A DNA stretch of 64,000 nt, from NCBI RefSeq assembly GCF_039526245.1, contig NZ_BAAAIV010000011.1, forward strand, positions 1 through 64,000. Reading direction: 5' to 3'. Source of the DNA: Arthrobacter_H rhombi (GTDB taxonomy: Bacteria > Actinomycetota > Actinomycetes > Actinomycetales > Micrococcaceae). Of the stretch, positions 16,593 through 26,782 are shown piece after piece. The translations under genes were made by a program, and so were the position numbers. The number at the start of each line of letters is the position of its first letter. Positions within the stretch are counted from its first letter, which is position 1. The notes beneath the pieces are model-generated. The model was given only the letters and a program-made list of their open reading frames with translations. It was not told the DNA's origin and did not search any database.

Positions 16593-18013
16593 GCATCAAC
16601 ACGCCCAAACGCACCAGCCGAAAACCCCGGACCTCCACACCCCGTGGGGGAGCGGTTGACCGGTACTTCGGCATCACCCGCCTCGGCTCGAGCTACGGCA
16701 CCGAGATCCGTGCCGGCATCACCACGTTCCTGGCGATGAGCTATGTCATCTTCGTCAACCCGAGCGTCCTGAACGACGCCATGGCCGGGCAGATGCCCGA
16801 CGTGGGCAACCTGTTCACGCAGCTGGTCATGGTGACCTGCATGGCGGCGATCCTCGGCTCGCTGTACATGGGCCTGATTGCACGGTATCCGTTTGCGCAG
16901 GCACCCGGCATGGGGCTGAACGCGTTCTTCTCCTACACGGTCGTGCTCGGCATGGGATACCGGTGGGAGACGGCGCTGGGGGCCGTGTTCATCTCAGGTG
17001 TCCTGTTCATCATCCTGAGCGTCCTCGGCGTCCGCCAGGCGATCGCCCGGGCCCTGTCCGGCAGCATGAAATATGCGATCACCGCGGGCATCGGCGCGTT
17101 CCTGGCCTTCCTGGGGATGAAGAACATGGGGTTCGTCATCAAGAACGACGCGACCCTGGTGGGCATCGGGGACGTCACCCAGCCGCACGTGTGGCTGGGG
17201 CTCTTCGGCCTGCTGGTCATCGCCGTGCTCATGAAGCTGAAGGTCAAGGCGGCGATCCTGCTGGGCATCATCGCCACGACGCTCGTCGCCATCATCGGCC
17301 GTCTGCCGGTCTATCCCGGCTCCGAGGAAGGCAGCTACTCCGCGTTTGGCGGATTCGGGGGCTCGATCGTCCAGATGCCGATCTGGCCCAGCGACCTCGC
17401 CTTCCACCTCGACATCCCCGGGGCCCTGTCGGCCGGGCTGCTGTCGGTGGTCTTCACGTTCTTCTTCGTTGACTTCTTCGACGCCACCGGAACGCTCACC
17501 GGTCTGAGTCAGCGATCGGGCATGATCGGCAAGGACGGCGAGATGCCCCGGGCGAAGACCCTGTTCTCCATGGACGGGCTCGCGGCGCTCAGCGGTGCAG
17601 TGCTGGGCACCTCGACCACGACCGCCTACGTCGAGTCGGCGGCAGGGGTGGAGGAGGGCGGGCGTACCGGGCTGACCGCCGTGACGGTCGCCGGGTTCTT
17701 CGGCCTGGCCATGTTCTTCTCCCCGGTCATCGCCGCCGTGCCGTCATCGGCCACGGCGCCGGCGCTGATCCTGGTCGGGGCCCTGATGATGGAGGGGGCC
17801 CGCCATGTCGAATGGGCCGACATCTCCGAATCGCTCCCGGCGTTCCTGACGATCATCGTCATGCCCCTGACCTTCTCGATCGCCGAGGGAGTGGCCATCG
17901 GCCTGGTCGCCTACGCGCTCATCAAGGTCTGTTCCGGCCGGGTCAAGGAGGCCCACTGGATCCTCTACGTGATTGCCGCGCTGCTGATAGTCCGGTGGGT
18001 CTGGCTCGGTTGA
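16589..18013 (+). CDS. NCS2 purine permease (AzgA/PbuG-type adenine/guanine/hypoxanthine transporter)
   Basis: 474 residues, integral membrane protein with 12-14 hydrophobic segments. Signature motifs of the AzgA-like branch are present: RAGITTFLAMSYVIFVNP, QAPGMGLNAFFSYTVV, FFFVDFFDATGTLTGLS and GTSTTTAYVESAAGVEEGGRTGLT. AAGGAGA lies just upstream of the ATG. As the last gene of the operon it would import guanine, hypoxanthine or adenine for the enzymes encoded upstream. The exact substrate cannot be decided by eye. Confidence 0.93.
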   Translation: MSINTPKRTSRKPRTSTPRGGAVDRYFGITRLGSSYGTEIRAGITTFLAMSYVIFVNPSVLNDAMAGQMPDVGNLFTQLVMVTCMAAILGSLYMGLIARYPFAQAPGMGLNAFFSYTVVLGMGYRWETALGAVFISGVLFIILSVLGVRQAIARALSGSMKYAITAGIGAFLAFLGMKNMGFVIKNDATLVGIGDVTQPHVWLGLFGLLVIAVLMKLKVKAAILLGIIATTLVAIIGRLPVYPGSEEGSYSAFGGFGGSIVQMPIWPSDLAFHLDIPGALSAGLLSVVFTFFFVDFFDATGTLTGLSQRSGMIGKDGEMPRAKTLFSMDGLAALSGAVLGTSTTTAYVESAAGVEEGGRTGLTAVTVAGFFGLAMFFSPVIAAVPSSATAPALILVGALMMEGARHVEWADISESLPAFLTIIVMPLTFSIAEGVAIGLVAYALIKVCSGRVKEAHWILYVIAALLIVRWVWLG

Positions 18014-18044
18014 CGGTTCCGCCCGGGGGGATCACCGGGAGTGC

Positions 18045-19409
18045 TCAGTCGTCGTCGTGCCCGGTGAGGTCGATGACCTCCAGCACCTCGGAGGGCGGGT
18101 TGAGCATGATCGCCGCCTCGTCCCGGCGATGGCGCAGGATCGTGTCGATGTAGGACTCGATGGTCTCGGTCATCGGGACGTTGCTGCCGCGGCGTTCTGA
18201 AATGAACCAGCGGTGTTCGAGGACCTCGTGGACCAGTTGCGCCGGTTCGAGCTTGCCGTGCAGTTCGCGCGGGATCGCCTCGGTGATCTTCTGGAAGACA
18301 TCGCGCACCCAGAGCGCGGCGTTGATCTCCTCGTCCATCTCCGGGTGCTTGCGGACCCGGTAGGCATCGATGTCGTTGAGCAGCCGGCGGGCCTGGAACT
18401 CCTGGACGTCCAGCCCCGTCAGGCGCAGCAGCCGGCGCTGGTGGTGGCCGGCGTCGACGACCTTCGGCTGGATCTGCAGTTGCGCGCCGTCGGGAGTGGT
18501 GCGCAGGGCGATCTCGTCGACGTCGAAGCCGAGCTTGTTCAGCCGCCGGATGCGCTCGTCCACGCGCCAACGTTCCTGCAGGTCGAAGCGGTCCTGCCCG
18601 GTCAGCTCCTGCCATAGCCCGTGGTAGCTGTCCATGATCTGTTCGCTGGTGGATAGCGGGTCGACAGTCTCCTCGATGAGCCCGGCCTCCATCAGGTCCA
18701 TCAGCTCCCCGGCGATGTTCACGCGGGCGATCTCCAGATCGTATTCGCGTTGTCCTGCGGAGAGCTCGGGGTAGAGCTCGCCGGTCTCGGCGTCGACCAG
18801 ATAGGCCGCGAAGGATTCGGCGTCGCGGCGGAACAGCGTGTTGGACAGCGAGACGTCACCCCAGTAGAAACCGACCAGATGCAGCCGGACCAGCAGCAGG
18901 GCCTGGGCGTCGATGAGCCGGTGCAGGGTCTTGCGGCGCAACCGCTGGGAGAAGAGGGCCCGGTAGGGCAGCGAGTACTTCAGGTGCCGGGTGACCAGGA
19001 CGGGATCCAGCTCCTCGCCGGCCTCATCCAGGCGCCCGGCGATGACGGCGACCGGCTCCACGCAGGGAACGCCGAGCCGGTTGAGCTTGCGCAGCATGTG
19101 GTATTCGTGCCGGGCGATGTGCTCGCCGGTCTCCTTGACGGCAATGACCGTGTCCCGCAGCAGGGCGAAGCGGACCACGTGGCGGGAAATGCCCCGGGGC
19201 AGTGCCGCGAGGTTGCGGGCCGGCCAGTCCTCCAGCCGGATGTGCCAGGGCAGGTCCAACAGCGCAGAGTCCATCGTCGCCGAGGTGATGTTCAGTGATC
19301 CGCCCAGCGGCGGGCGGGCCGGCTCGTCGGCCACGGTTTCGCGGGGGAGCTTGCCCCGCTGGGTGTAGTCGGTGGGCTCGTTGTGCCAGCTGGCGTAGTG
19401 GCGGGTCAT
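18045..19409 (-). CDS. DUF4032 domain protein with protein-kinase-like fold
   Basis: 454 residues from the ATG at 19409, supported by GAGGA upstream; the open frame continues back to 19643 but without conservation. The N-terminal half resembles a lipopolysaccharide-kinase-like fold: VKETGEHIARHEYHMLRKLNRLGVPCVEPVAVI, then HLVGFYWGDVSLSNTLFRRD, where Asp and Asn occupy the catalytic-loop positions. The C-terminal DUF4032 domain includes the MTETIESYIDTILRHRRDEAA segment. The function is unknown. The family is common in actinobacteria. It is convergent with the purine permease gene and is followed upstream by a strong hairpin separating it from the ABC ATPase. Confidence 0.85.
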   Translation of the reverse strand: MTRHYASWHNEPTDYTQRGKLPRETVADEPARPPLGGSLNITSATMDSALLDLPWHIRLEDWPARNLAALPRGISRHVVRFALLRDTVIAVKETGEHIARHEYHMLRKLNRLGVPCVEPVAVIAGRLDEAGEELDPVLVTRHLKYSLPYRALFSQRLRRKTLHRLIDAQALLLVRLHLVGFYWGDVSLSNTLFRRDAESFAAYLVDAETGELYPELSAGQREYDLEIARVNIAGELMDLMEAGLIEETVDPLSTSEQIMDSYHGLWQELTGQDRFDLQERWRVDERIRRLNKLGFDVDEIALRTTPDGAQLQIQPKVVDAGHHQRRLLRLTGLDVQEFQARRLLNDIDAYRVRKHPEMDEEINAALWVRDVFQKITEAIPRELHGKLEPAQLVHEVLEHRWFISERRGSNVPMTETIESYIDTILRHRRDEAAIMLNPPSEVLEVIDLTGHDDD

Positions 19410-19454
19410 CGCATCCTCGGTTCGGCGCTGGCCCGGGCTGTCCCGGGCGGGAAC

Positions 19455-19496
19455 GACGGCGGCCCCGCCTTCGCGGAGGAAGGCGGGGCCGCCGTC
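19455..19496. terminator. Strong hairpin after the msmK-type gene
   Basis: A 17-bp perfect GC-rich stem (19455-19471 with 19480-19496) has an 8-base loop. It begins 14 bases beyond the stop codon of the leftward ABC ATPase gene. There is no clear T-tract on either strand. Confidence 0.7.
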
Positions 19497-19509
19497 GGCT
19501 GCGGGGTTG

Positions 19510-20658
<1,149 letters not shown>

Positions 20659-20670
20659 GATTGATCAATC
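20659..20670. repeat. 12-bp perfect palindrome next to the start codon of the ABC ATPase
   Basis: GATTGATCAATC overlaps the space between ribosome-binding site and ATG. A second small hairpin (20677-20682 with 20689-20694) lies just upstream in the leader. Either could affect translation; neither is proven to matter. Confidence 0.4.
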
Positions 20671-20702
20671 CCTTCACGGGCAGGTACGTGCCCGACGGTC
20701 CG

Positions 20703-20720
20703 TTGTGAATGGTGTCACAA
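20703..20720. promoter_or_regulatory. Crp/GlxR-type binding site
   Basis: TTGTGA, six bases, TCACAA is a perfect inverted repeat matching TGTGA-N6-TCACA, the site bound by Crp and the actinobacterial Crp homologue GlxR. It lies 45-62 bp before the ATPase start and abuts the otsB stop codon. Confidence 0.7.
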
Positions 20721-21497
20721 TCATCGCACGCCGAGGACCAATTGCAACAGGTCGGGGACGTCGCCGATTCCGTCGACCCGGAAACCGGCACGGGTTCGGC
20801 CCGGACCGATCTTCACGCCGAGGTCACCGGGGCGCAGTACCGCGAAGGCATCCTCGTCGGTGACGTCGTCCCCTGCGAAGATCACTGCGTCGGCGTCGAC
20901 GACCTCGCGCAGCCACTCCAACCCCGCACCCTTGTTGGCCCGGATGACCGAACACTCGAGCACGTTCTTGCCGTCACCCAGGGTCAGCCCCTTGAGGTCC
21001 TCCAGCCGTCGACGGGCCGCGCGCAGGGCGGACGTGCCCACGGTGGGTTCTGCTTGCCTGACGTGGAGCACGACGCCGGCGGGCTTGTGTTCCACCGTGG
21101 TCCCCGGGTGGGTGGCGACGATCTCGTCAAGCACGGCACCCACCTTCGTGAGCAGGACCGTTTGCGCGTCGTCGAGTTCGATGGACTGGTCCCATGTGCC
21201 GGCCAGCGCCTCGGGCGCCCAGCGTTCCCCGCCGTGGCTACCGACAAGCAGGACCTGCGGTCCCGGCTGCGCGGCGGCACGCAAACTCGCCAGATCCCTG
21301 CCGGAGAGTAGTGCGGTGACGGTGTTCTCCGCGGCCCCCAATTCGGCGAAGGCCTCCGCGGAGGCGGGGAGTGCGCGGGCGTCGGCGGGGCGGTCGACGA
21401 AGGGGGCCATGGTCCCGTCGAAGTCCATCGCCACCAGCAACAGGCGGACATCGCGCAGACCATCGACGGCTCGGCGCAGGCCGATCTCCAGAGCCAT
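20721..21497 (-). CDS. otsB: Trehalose-6-phosphate phosphatase
   Basis: 258 residues, HAD superfamily. The nucleophile motif DFDGTM (Asp25, Asp27) is followed by LLSGRDLASLR, VGSHGGERW and EHKPAGVVLHVR, which are typical of OtsB. The C-terminal GDDVTDEDAF carries the Mg-binding acidic residues. It removes phosphate from trehalose-6-phosphate. GAGGAGG lies 8 bases before the ATG. It starts 2 bp after the otsA stop, so the two enzymes are co-translated as the OtsAB pathway. Confidence 0.93.
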   Translation of the reverse strand: MALEIGLRRAVDGLRDVRLLLVAMDFDGTMAPFVDRPADARALPASAEAFAELGAAENTVTALLSGRDLASLRAAAQPGPQVLLVGSHGGERWAPEALAGTWDQSIELDDAQTVLLTKVGAVLDEIVATHPGTTVEHKPAGVVLHVRQAEPTVGTSALRAARRRLEDLKGLTLGDGKNVLECSVIRANKGAGLEWLREVVDADAVIFAGDDVTDEDAFAVLRPGDLGVKIGPGRTRAGFRVDGIGDVPDLLQLVLGVR

Positions 21498-21499
21498 GG

Positions 21500-23011
21500 C
21501 TAGTCCTCCTCGGTGCCGGCCGAAGCCAGTGAATCGAGGAAATTCTGCGACCAGCGGGCGACATCGTTGGTGGTGATCTGACGGCGCATGATGCGCATCC
21601 GTCGGGCCGATTCCTGTTCCGGCATGCGGATGGCCTCCATGATCGATTCCTTGAGCCCGTCGATGTCATGCGGGTTCACCAGGACGGCGTGGCGCAGCTG
21701 GTCGGCGGCGCCGGCAAATTCGCTGAGCACCAGGGTGCCGCGATTGTCGGCGTGGGCGGCCACGTACTCCTTGGCTACCAGGTTCATGCCGTCCCGCAAT
21801 GCGGTGACCAGCATGACGTCTGCGGCCAGGTACAGGGCGACCATCTCCTCGACCGGGTAGCTGTGGTGCAGGTAGCGCACTGCGGTGTGGCTCATGGTGT
21901 CGTACTCGCCGTTGATCCGCCCGACGCTGCCCTCCACGTCCTCGCGCAGGGTGATGTAGTGGTCAACATGTTCGCGGCTCGGGCTCGCCACCTGGACCAG
22001 TGTGGCTTGTCCGACCTTGAGCTCCTTGTCGGCCAACAGCTCGCCGAAGGCCTTGATGCGGTGTCTGATGCCCTTCGTGTAGTCCAGTCGGTCCACGCCG
22101 AGCAGGATCACCTCGGGGTCCCCGAGGTCGGCCCGGATCTCCCGGGAGCGCGCCAACACCTGGGGGTCCTGCGCCAACCGGTCGATCAGGGCGGAATCGA
22201 TGGAGATGGGGTGGGCCTCGGCGCGGGCGATCCTGCGCGGTGTGCCGTCCTCGTCCTGGACGTGAACGCGCTGGGATTTCACCGTGAAGCCGAGGTAGCG
22301 GCGTACGCAGCGCAGGAAGTTGTTGGCATCGGACTGGCGCTGGAAGCCGATCAGGTCCGCACCGAGGATTCCCTCCAACACCCGGTGGCGCCAGGGAAGC
22401 TGGGCGAAGATCTCCAGTGGAGGGAACGGGATGTGGTTGAAGAATCCGATCTTCAGGTCAGGGCGCATGGCCCGTAGAAGGCGCGGGACGAGTTGGAGCT
22501 GATAGTCCTGAACCCACACAGTGGCGTTCTTCGAAGCGGCGGCAGCCGCGGCCTCGGCGAAGCGCACGTTGATTTCGCGGTAGCGGTCCCACCACGTGCG
22601 GTGGAACTCCGGGGGCATGATGACGTCGTGGTAGAGCGGCCACAAGGTCGAGTTGGAGAACCCCTCGTAGTACAGCTCGACATCTTCCTGGCTCAGCGGC
22701 ACCGGGACCAGGTGCATGCCGTCCTCGTTGAATTCGTCGAGCTTTTCGTCGGTGGCTCCGTGCCAACCGACCCACGCACCCTCGGTGGAGGCCATGACGG
22801 GCGCCAACGCAGTGACCAGACCGCCGGGGGAGCGGCGCCACTCGGCAGTGCCGTCCACCGTGGTGACGCGGTCCACGGGGAGCCGGTTGGCGACCACGAT
22901 GAAATCGAAGTCACCGGTCACGGCCTTCTTCGGAGCGGTAACGGGCGCGCGGCGTTCGCGGGACGCCGCCGTACTACGGGGATCCTGGATGCTGCTCACG
23001 GTGTCGGACAC
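21500..23011 (-). CDS. otsA: Trehalose-6-phosphate synthase
   Basis: 503 residues, glycosyltransferase family 20. It starts at a GTG with AAGGAGG about 7 bases upstream. It has a disordered N-terminal 30 residues, then FIVVANRLPV, the PGGLVTAL glycine loop, WVGWHGA, WVQDYQLQLVPRLLR, GFFNHIPFPP, LLGVDRLDYTKGIRHRIKAF and the C-terminal LVLSEFAGAADQL. It makes trehalose-6-phosphate from UDP-glucose (or ADP/GDP-glucose) and glucose-6-phosphate. It is first in an otsA-otsB unit divergent from the DsbA-like gene, 178 bp away. Confidence 0.95.
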   Translation of the reverse strand: MSDTVSSIQDPRSTAASRERRAPVTAPKKAVTGDFDFIVVANRLPVDRVTTVDGTAEWRRSPGGLVTALAPVMASTEGAWVGWHGATDEKLDEFNEDGMHLVPVPLSQEDVELYYEGFSNSTLWPLYHDVIMPPEFHRTWWDRYREINVRFAEAAAAAASKNATVWVQDYQLQLVPRLLRAMRPDLKIGFFNHIPFPPLEIFAQLPWRHRVLEGILGADLIGFQRQSDANNFLRCVRRYLGFTVKSQRVHVQDEDGTPRRIARAEAHPISIDSALIDRLAQDPQVLARSREIRADLGDPEVILLGVDRLDYTKGIRHRIKAFGELLADKELKVGQATLVQVASPSREHVDHYITLREDVEGSVGRINGEYDTMSHTAVRYLHHSYPVEEMVALYLAADVMLVTALRDGMNLVAKEYVAAHADNRGTLVLSEFAGAADQLRHAVLVNPHDIDGLKESIMEAIRMPEQESARRMRIMRRQITTNDVARWSQNFLDSLASAGTEED

Positions 23012-23189
23012 GGCTTGCCTCCTTGGCCTGCTGGGCGGTCTCTGTTGCCCTGAGCTTATGCGGCATAGGCCGACCGTGCATTGTCATGCGTCGAAGAGCG
23101 GATGCCGTTCACGGGAGACACACAGCTAAGGTGCCCTAAACTAGATGGGGATTCCCCGACCGACTCCTCCACAGAAGGAATGTTCTTTC

Positions 23190-24068
23190 ATGGCTTCAAA
23201 CGCCCCGCGGCCCAACAAGGCCGAGAGGACTGCTACCGCCCGGGAGCAGGCTCGCAAGGTCTACGAACAGCAGCAGGCCGCATCCAAGCGCAAGTCCTTG
23301 TTCCTGAAGCTCGGCGTCGTCGTGGCCGTCATCGTGATCATTGCCGTCATCGTGACGATCGTTGTGCAGAACAACAACAACAATGGCGACGTTGCTGCTT
23401 CCGGGCCGGCGCCCGCTCACGGTAACCAGTACGGCGGCTACTCACTGACCGCCGACGGGCTGGCCGAGACACCCGCTGCCACAGTGGACATGAACAAGAT
23501 CCCCGAGGCAGGAAAGGGCGCCGACGGCAAGAAGGCCCCGGCAGGCCTGAAGGCCGCCAAGAAGGGGGAGCCGGCCCACGTCGTCATCTACGCCGACATG
23601 AGCTGCCCCGTCTGCAAGCAGTTCGAGGGGCAATATGGTGCCGAGCTGTCCAAGATGTCCAAGGCGGGCGACATCGACCTGGAGTACCGGATCGCGACGT
23701 TCCTAGACCGGACGTCGCCGACGAACTACTCCTCGCGAGCCGCCAACGCCGTGGCCTGCGTTGCCGACTCCAAGCCCGAGGCCTTCAACGCCTACCTGAC
23801 GGCCCTGTTCGAACAGCAGCCCGAGGAAGGCAGCGAGGGGTTGCCCAACGCCAAGCTTGCCGACATCGCCCAGCAGTCCGGGGCCGGCGACATCTCCTCT
23901 TGCGCTGACGGAACCAAGTTCCGCCCCTGGGCCCAGTACGTGAACACCACGTTCAACAAATACGAGGTCGGCGGTACCCCCGCCGTCTACATCAACGGCA
24001 AGGCTTGGGACATGCAGTCCGAGGACCTGCAGAAACTGCTGGACAAGGCAGTGGCCGACAGCAAGTAA
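23190..24068 (+). CDS. Membrane-anchored DsbA-like thioredoxin-fold protein
   Basis: 292 residues from the ATG at 23190 (AGAAGGA upstream). A positively charged cytoplasmic N-terminus is followed by one membrane segment (about 38-59) and an Asn-rich linker. The extracytoplasmic DsbA-like domain has the redox motif CPVC (Cys139, Cys142) and the cis-Pro loop GGTPAVYING. Two further Cys (about residues 190 and 232) may form a structural disulfide. It is likely an exported thiol-disulfide oxidoreductase. It is monocistronic, with a terminator following. Confidence 0.88.
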   Translation: MASNAPRPNKAERTATAREQARKVYEQQQAASKRKSLFLKLGVVVAVIVIIAVIVTIVVQNNNNNGDVAASGPAPAHGNQYGGYSLTADGLAETPAATVDMNKIPEAGKGADGKKAPAGLKAAKKGEPAHVVIYADMSCPVCKQFEGQYGAELSKMSKAGDIDLEYRIATFLDRTSPTNYSSRAANAVACVADSKPEAFNAYLTALFEQQPEEGSEGLPNAKLADIAQQSGAGDISSCADGTKFRPWAQYVNTTFNKYEVGGTPAVYINGKAWDMQSEDLQKLLDKAVADSK

Positions 24069-24090
24069 ACCGGTTGCCCCAGCGCTACGA

Positions 24091-24125
24091 CGGATGGTCC
24101 CGCTTCGGCGGGGCCATCCGTTTTC
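24091..24125 (+). terminator. Terminator after the DsbA-like gene
   Basis: A 13-bp stem (24091-24103 with 24108-24120, one wobble) with a TTCG tetraloop is followed by TTTT. Confidence 0.92.
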
Positions 24126-24182
24126 CGGTCAAGAGTGCACCTGGGCTAATCTTGTTCATGCTGCCGGTCGCCCGGCAGATCC

Positions 24183-24259
24183 GCCTCCTTAGCTCAGTTG
24201 GCCAGAGCACCTGTCTTGTAAACAGGGGGTCGCCGGTTCGAATCCGGCAGGGGGCTCCA
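24183..24259 (+). tRNA. tRNA-Thr (anticodon TGT)
   Basis: Complete cloverleaf. Acceptor 24183-24189 pairs with 24249-24255 (one wobble), the anticodon loop CTTGTAA gives TGT (codon ACA), the T-loop is TTCGAAT, and CCA is encoded at 24257-24259. No recognisable attachment-site duplicate of its 3' end was seen. Confidence 0.96.
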
Positions 24260-24382
24260 CTTGGAAACCGCGTGGCGACGCTCGAAAGCATGTTGGCGAC
24301 GAACCACAGCCACGAATCCCCACGGTGTGCAGTACCCCAGGGAACCTAGTACCGCTCTCGAGTCGAAGTCCTACCTATTCGT

Positions 24383-25066
24383 TTAGGACTCTGCGGTCTC
24401 CGCATCGGATGTCGGTTGAGGAACGTCGGGACTGGTCGGCCGTCCAGGGATGAAGTAGAAGATCCCCAGCGCGATGCAGACCGCCAGCGTCAGGTACGGA
24501 CTCATCAACCCCAAGAGCGCCGCCACAAGATACGTGGGGCCGGCGATGGCCGCGCGCAAGAGCAACGAGCGTTGCTGACCGCGGGTCAGTGGACCGCGCA
24601 GGAGATGCGGACGGCGCACCAGAACGAGGAATTGCAGCACCAGGAACACGGCGGATGTCACGAGGAACGAACCGGCGTAGATCGCGGCAGCTAGATGTCC
24701 ACCGGAGTCGGCATCGAGGTACGTGGCGAAGAGTGACGTGCTGAAAGGCAACGCCACGATGCACATCAGCAACAACAGATTGACCACGAGCACCGCATGG
24801 TCCACCGATTTCAGCCTCCGGAGCGCTGCATGGTGGTTGATCCACATGATGCCGATGGCCAGGAATGAGATGCCATATGCCAAGTAGTTGGGCCACAAGT
24901 TGAGGAGTCTGGCAGCGAGGTCTTCGCTACCGTCGGGCTCCGGAACCCGTAGGTCCAACACGAGCAACGTGATGGCGACGGCGATGACGCCGTCGGAGAA
25001 TGCTTCGACCCGGCCGATCCCATACATTTCCCGTGGCGGGCCGACGGGTGGATGCTTGCTTCTCAT
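24383..25066 (-). CDS. TMEM175-family (DUF1211) potassium-channel-like membrane protein
   Basis: 227 residues with about six hydrophobic segments. The TMEM175 signature is clear near the N-terminus: RVEAFSDGVIAVAITLLVLDLRVPE, with the FSDG filter-helix motif. A second Asn-His-His containing helix follows (IMWINHHAALRR). Bacterial members are single-repeat proteins that assemble into K+-permeable tetramers. The annotated ATG lacks a strong ribosome-binding site; an internal ATG at 25027 would remove 13 residues and keep the signature. It is downstream of and co-directional with the two-component pair (48-bp gap). Confidence 0.85.
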   Translation of the reverse strand: MRSKHPPVGPPREMYGIGRVEAFSDGVIAVAITLLVLDLRVPEPDGSEDLAARLLNLWPNYLAYGISFLAIGIMWINHHAALRRLKSVDHAVLVVNLLLLMCIVALPFSTSLFATYLDADSGGHLAAAIYAGSFLVTSAVFLVLQFLVLVRRPHLLRGPLTRGQQRSLLLRAAIAGPTYLVAALLGLMSPYLTLAVCIALGIFYFIPGRPTSPDVPQPTSDAETAES

Positions 25067-25114
25067 ACGTCATTAAGGCACGACCGCAACCGCGCCACAA
25101 GGCATGATCTGCGC

Positions 25115-26782
25115 TCAACTGCGCAGCACCTGGTGCACGAACTGGACCGCGACCGATCCCTCGCCGACCGCCGATGCGACCCTTTTGATCGAGCTGGCCC
25201 GCACGTCGCCCACGGCAAACACTCCGGGTGCGCTCGTCTCATAGAGGAACGGATCGCGCTCGCCGTCGGCAGTGCGATGGCGTTGGTCGCCGAGCGCGGG
25301 GCCCGTGAGGATGAATCCGCGGGAGTCGCGCAGGATTTGGGGAGGCAGCCAGTCGGTGCGCGGGGATGCCCCGATGAACACGAACAGTGCCGAGACGGAG
25401 AGATTTTCGGTGGATCCCGTGCCGGCCTCGAGGACCGTGACGGTCCTGAGCCGCTCGCCTCCATCCACTGAGTGGACCGAGGCGCCGCAGCGGACCGAGA
25501 TGTTCGGGTGCCCGGCGATCTGTTCGACCAGGTACGCGGACATTTTTGCGTCGAGTTCCGGGGCGCGGCACAGGATTGTCACGGATCTCGCGTACCCGGC
25601 GAAGAAGACGGCCGCTTGGCCTGCCGAGTTCGCGCCACCCACCACGACGATGTCCTCGTCCCGGACAGAATCGCGTTCGCTCAGTGCTGCACCGTAGAAG
25701 ACACCGCGTCCCTCCAACCCGGCGCTGCCGGGCACCTTGAGGCTGTGATAGGCGACCCCGCACGCGAGGATGACGGCGCCGCAGCTGACCGCAGCACCGT
25801 CTTCCAGCTCCAGCCGGGGGTAGGGGCCGGTGAGGTCCAGTCCCACGATGGCGGTGGGGGAGAGCACGTCCACGTGGAATCGTTTCGCCTGGGTCACCGC
25901 CCTGCGGGCCAGGTCGGATCCCGAGATGCCGTTGGGGAAGCCGAGATAATTTTCGATGCGCGATGACTGACCGGCTTGTCCGCCGGGGGCGAGTTGTTCG
26001 ATGCAGATGGTGCGCAGTCCCTCGCTGGCTCCGTAGACGGCGGCCGCGAGTCCTGCAGGGCCCGCCCCGACGATCGCCAGATCGAAGGATTCGGCGTCGG
26101 CATGGGTTTTGTGGCCCAGCGCGGCGGCCAGAGTGGCGAGCGTGGGGGAGTGGAGGGTGTCTCCGGTGGGTGTGATCACCAGAGGGAGACCGTCTGCCCC
26201 GGCCGCCTCGGAGAGGAGCCGGCCCTCCTGGCTCACATCGACGTCGAACCATTTCATGGGGATCTGGTTGCGCTGCAGGTAGTCGCGGATCTCGTGGGTA
26301 CTGGCCGACCAGCGGCTCCCGACCACCCGGGTTACCGTCTGGGGTGGCTGGTGGTGGGCGTGCCAGTCACCGAGCAGATCGTCGACAACGGGGAACAGTC
26401 GCTCTTCGGGCGGATCCCAGGGCTTGAGGATGTAATAGTCCAGATGCAGCTCGTTGATGGCACCGATGGCCACGTCGGTGTCGGCGTAGGCGGTGAGCAG
26501 GACAGTGCGTACTCCAGGGAATAGTTCCAGGGCGCTGGTGAGCACTTCCGACCCGTTGACGTCGGGCATGCGCTGGTCCGAAATCACGATGGCCAGGGGA
26601 TCACCGCGCACCGTCAGCTGGTGGAGCGTCTGGACCGCTTCGGCGCCCCCCGAAGCTGTCAGGATCCGGTAATGGCGACCATACCGGCTGCGCAGGTCGC
26701 CGCGGACGGCGCCGAGCACCGCCGGTTCGTCGTCGGCGACGAGGATGACCGGGCGGAGCGGGGTGGGCTGGTTCTCGGTCAT
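25115..26782 (-). CDS. Fused response regulator / thioredoxin-reductase-like flavoprotein (no CxxC)
   Basis: 555 residues from the ATG that overlaps the kinase stop (ATGA). Residues 10-140 are a receiver domain (acidic Asp17/Asp18, phospho-acceptor Asp69, Thr97, Lys120). Residues 150-222 resemble a glutaredoxin/thioredoxin fold with no active-site cysteines (WSASTHEIRDYL in place of CPxC). Residues 233-552 are a TrxB-like flavoprotein with FAD motif VGAGPAGLAAA, NADPH motif GGANSAGQAA and GDVRASS near the end. The segment that holds CxxC in TrxB reads FYGAALSERD (362-371), so the enzyme cannot act as a normal thioredoxin reductase. The general fusion is a known database architecture. The output reaction here is unknown. 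Confidence 0.88.
   Translation of the reverse strand: MTENQPTPLRPVILVADDEPAVLGAVRGDLRSRYGRHYRILTASGGAEAVQTLHQLTVRGDPLAIVISDQRMPDVNGSEVLTSALELFPGVRTVLLTAYADTDVAIGAINELHLDYYILKPWDPPEERLFPVVDDLLGDWHAHHQPPQTVTRVVGSRWSASTHEIRDYLQRNQIPMKWFDVDVSQEGRLLSEAAGADGLPLVITPTGDTLHSPTLATLAAALGHKTHADAESFDLAIVGAGPAGLAAAVYGASEGLRTICIEQLAPGGQAGQSSRIENYLGFPNGISGSDLARRAVTQAKRFHVDVLSPTAIVGLDLTGPYPRLELEDGAAVSCGAVILACGVAYHSLKVPGSAGLEGRGVFYGAALSERDSVRDEDIVVVGGANSAGQAAVFFAGYARSVTILCRAPELDAKMSAYLVEQIAGHPNISVRCGASVHSVDGGERLRTVTVLEAGTGSTENLSVSALFVFIGASPRTDWLPPQILRDSRGFILTGPALGDQRHRTADGERDPFLYETSAPGVFAVGDVRASSIKRVASAVGEGSVAVQFVHQVLRS

Noticed and set aside
23120..23145. Possible DtxR/IdeR box before the DsbA-like gene (CTAAGGTGCCCTAAAC)
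   Set aside because: The halves do not align with the 19-bp iron-box palindrome.
24259..25066. tRNA-Thr as an integration site for an island starting with TMEM175
   Set aside because: No duplicated tRNA 3' end, integrase or mobility gene is visible in the following 6 kb.
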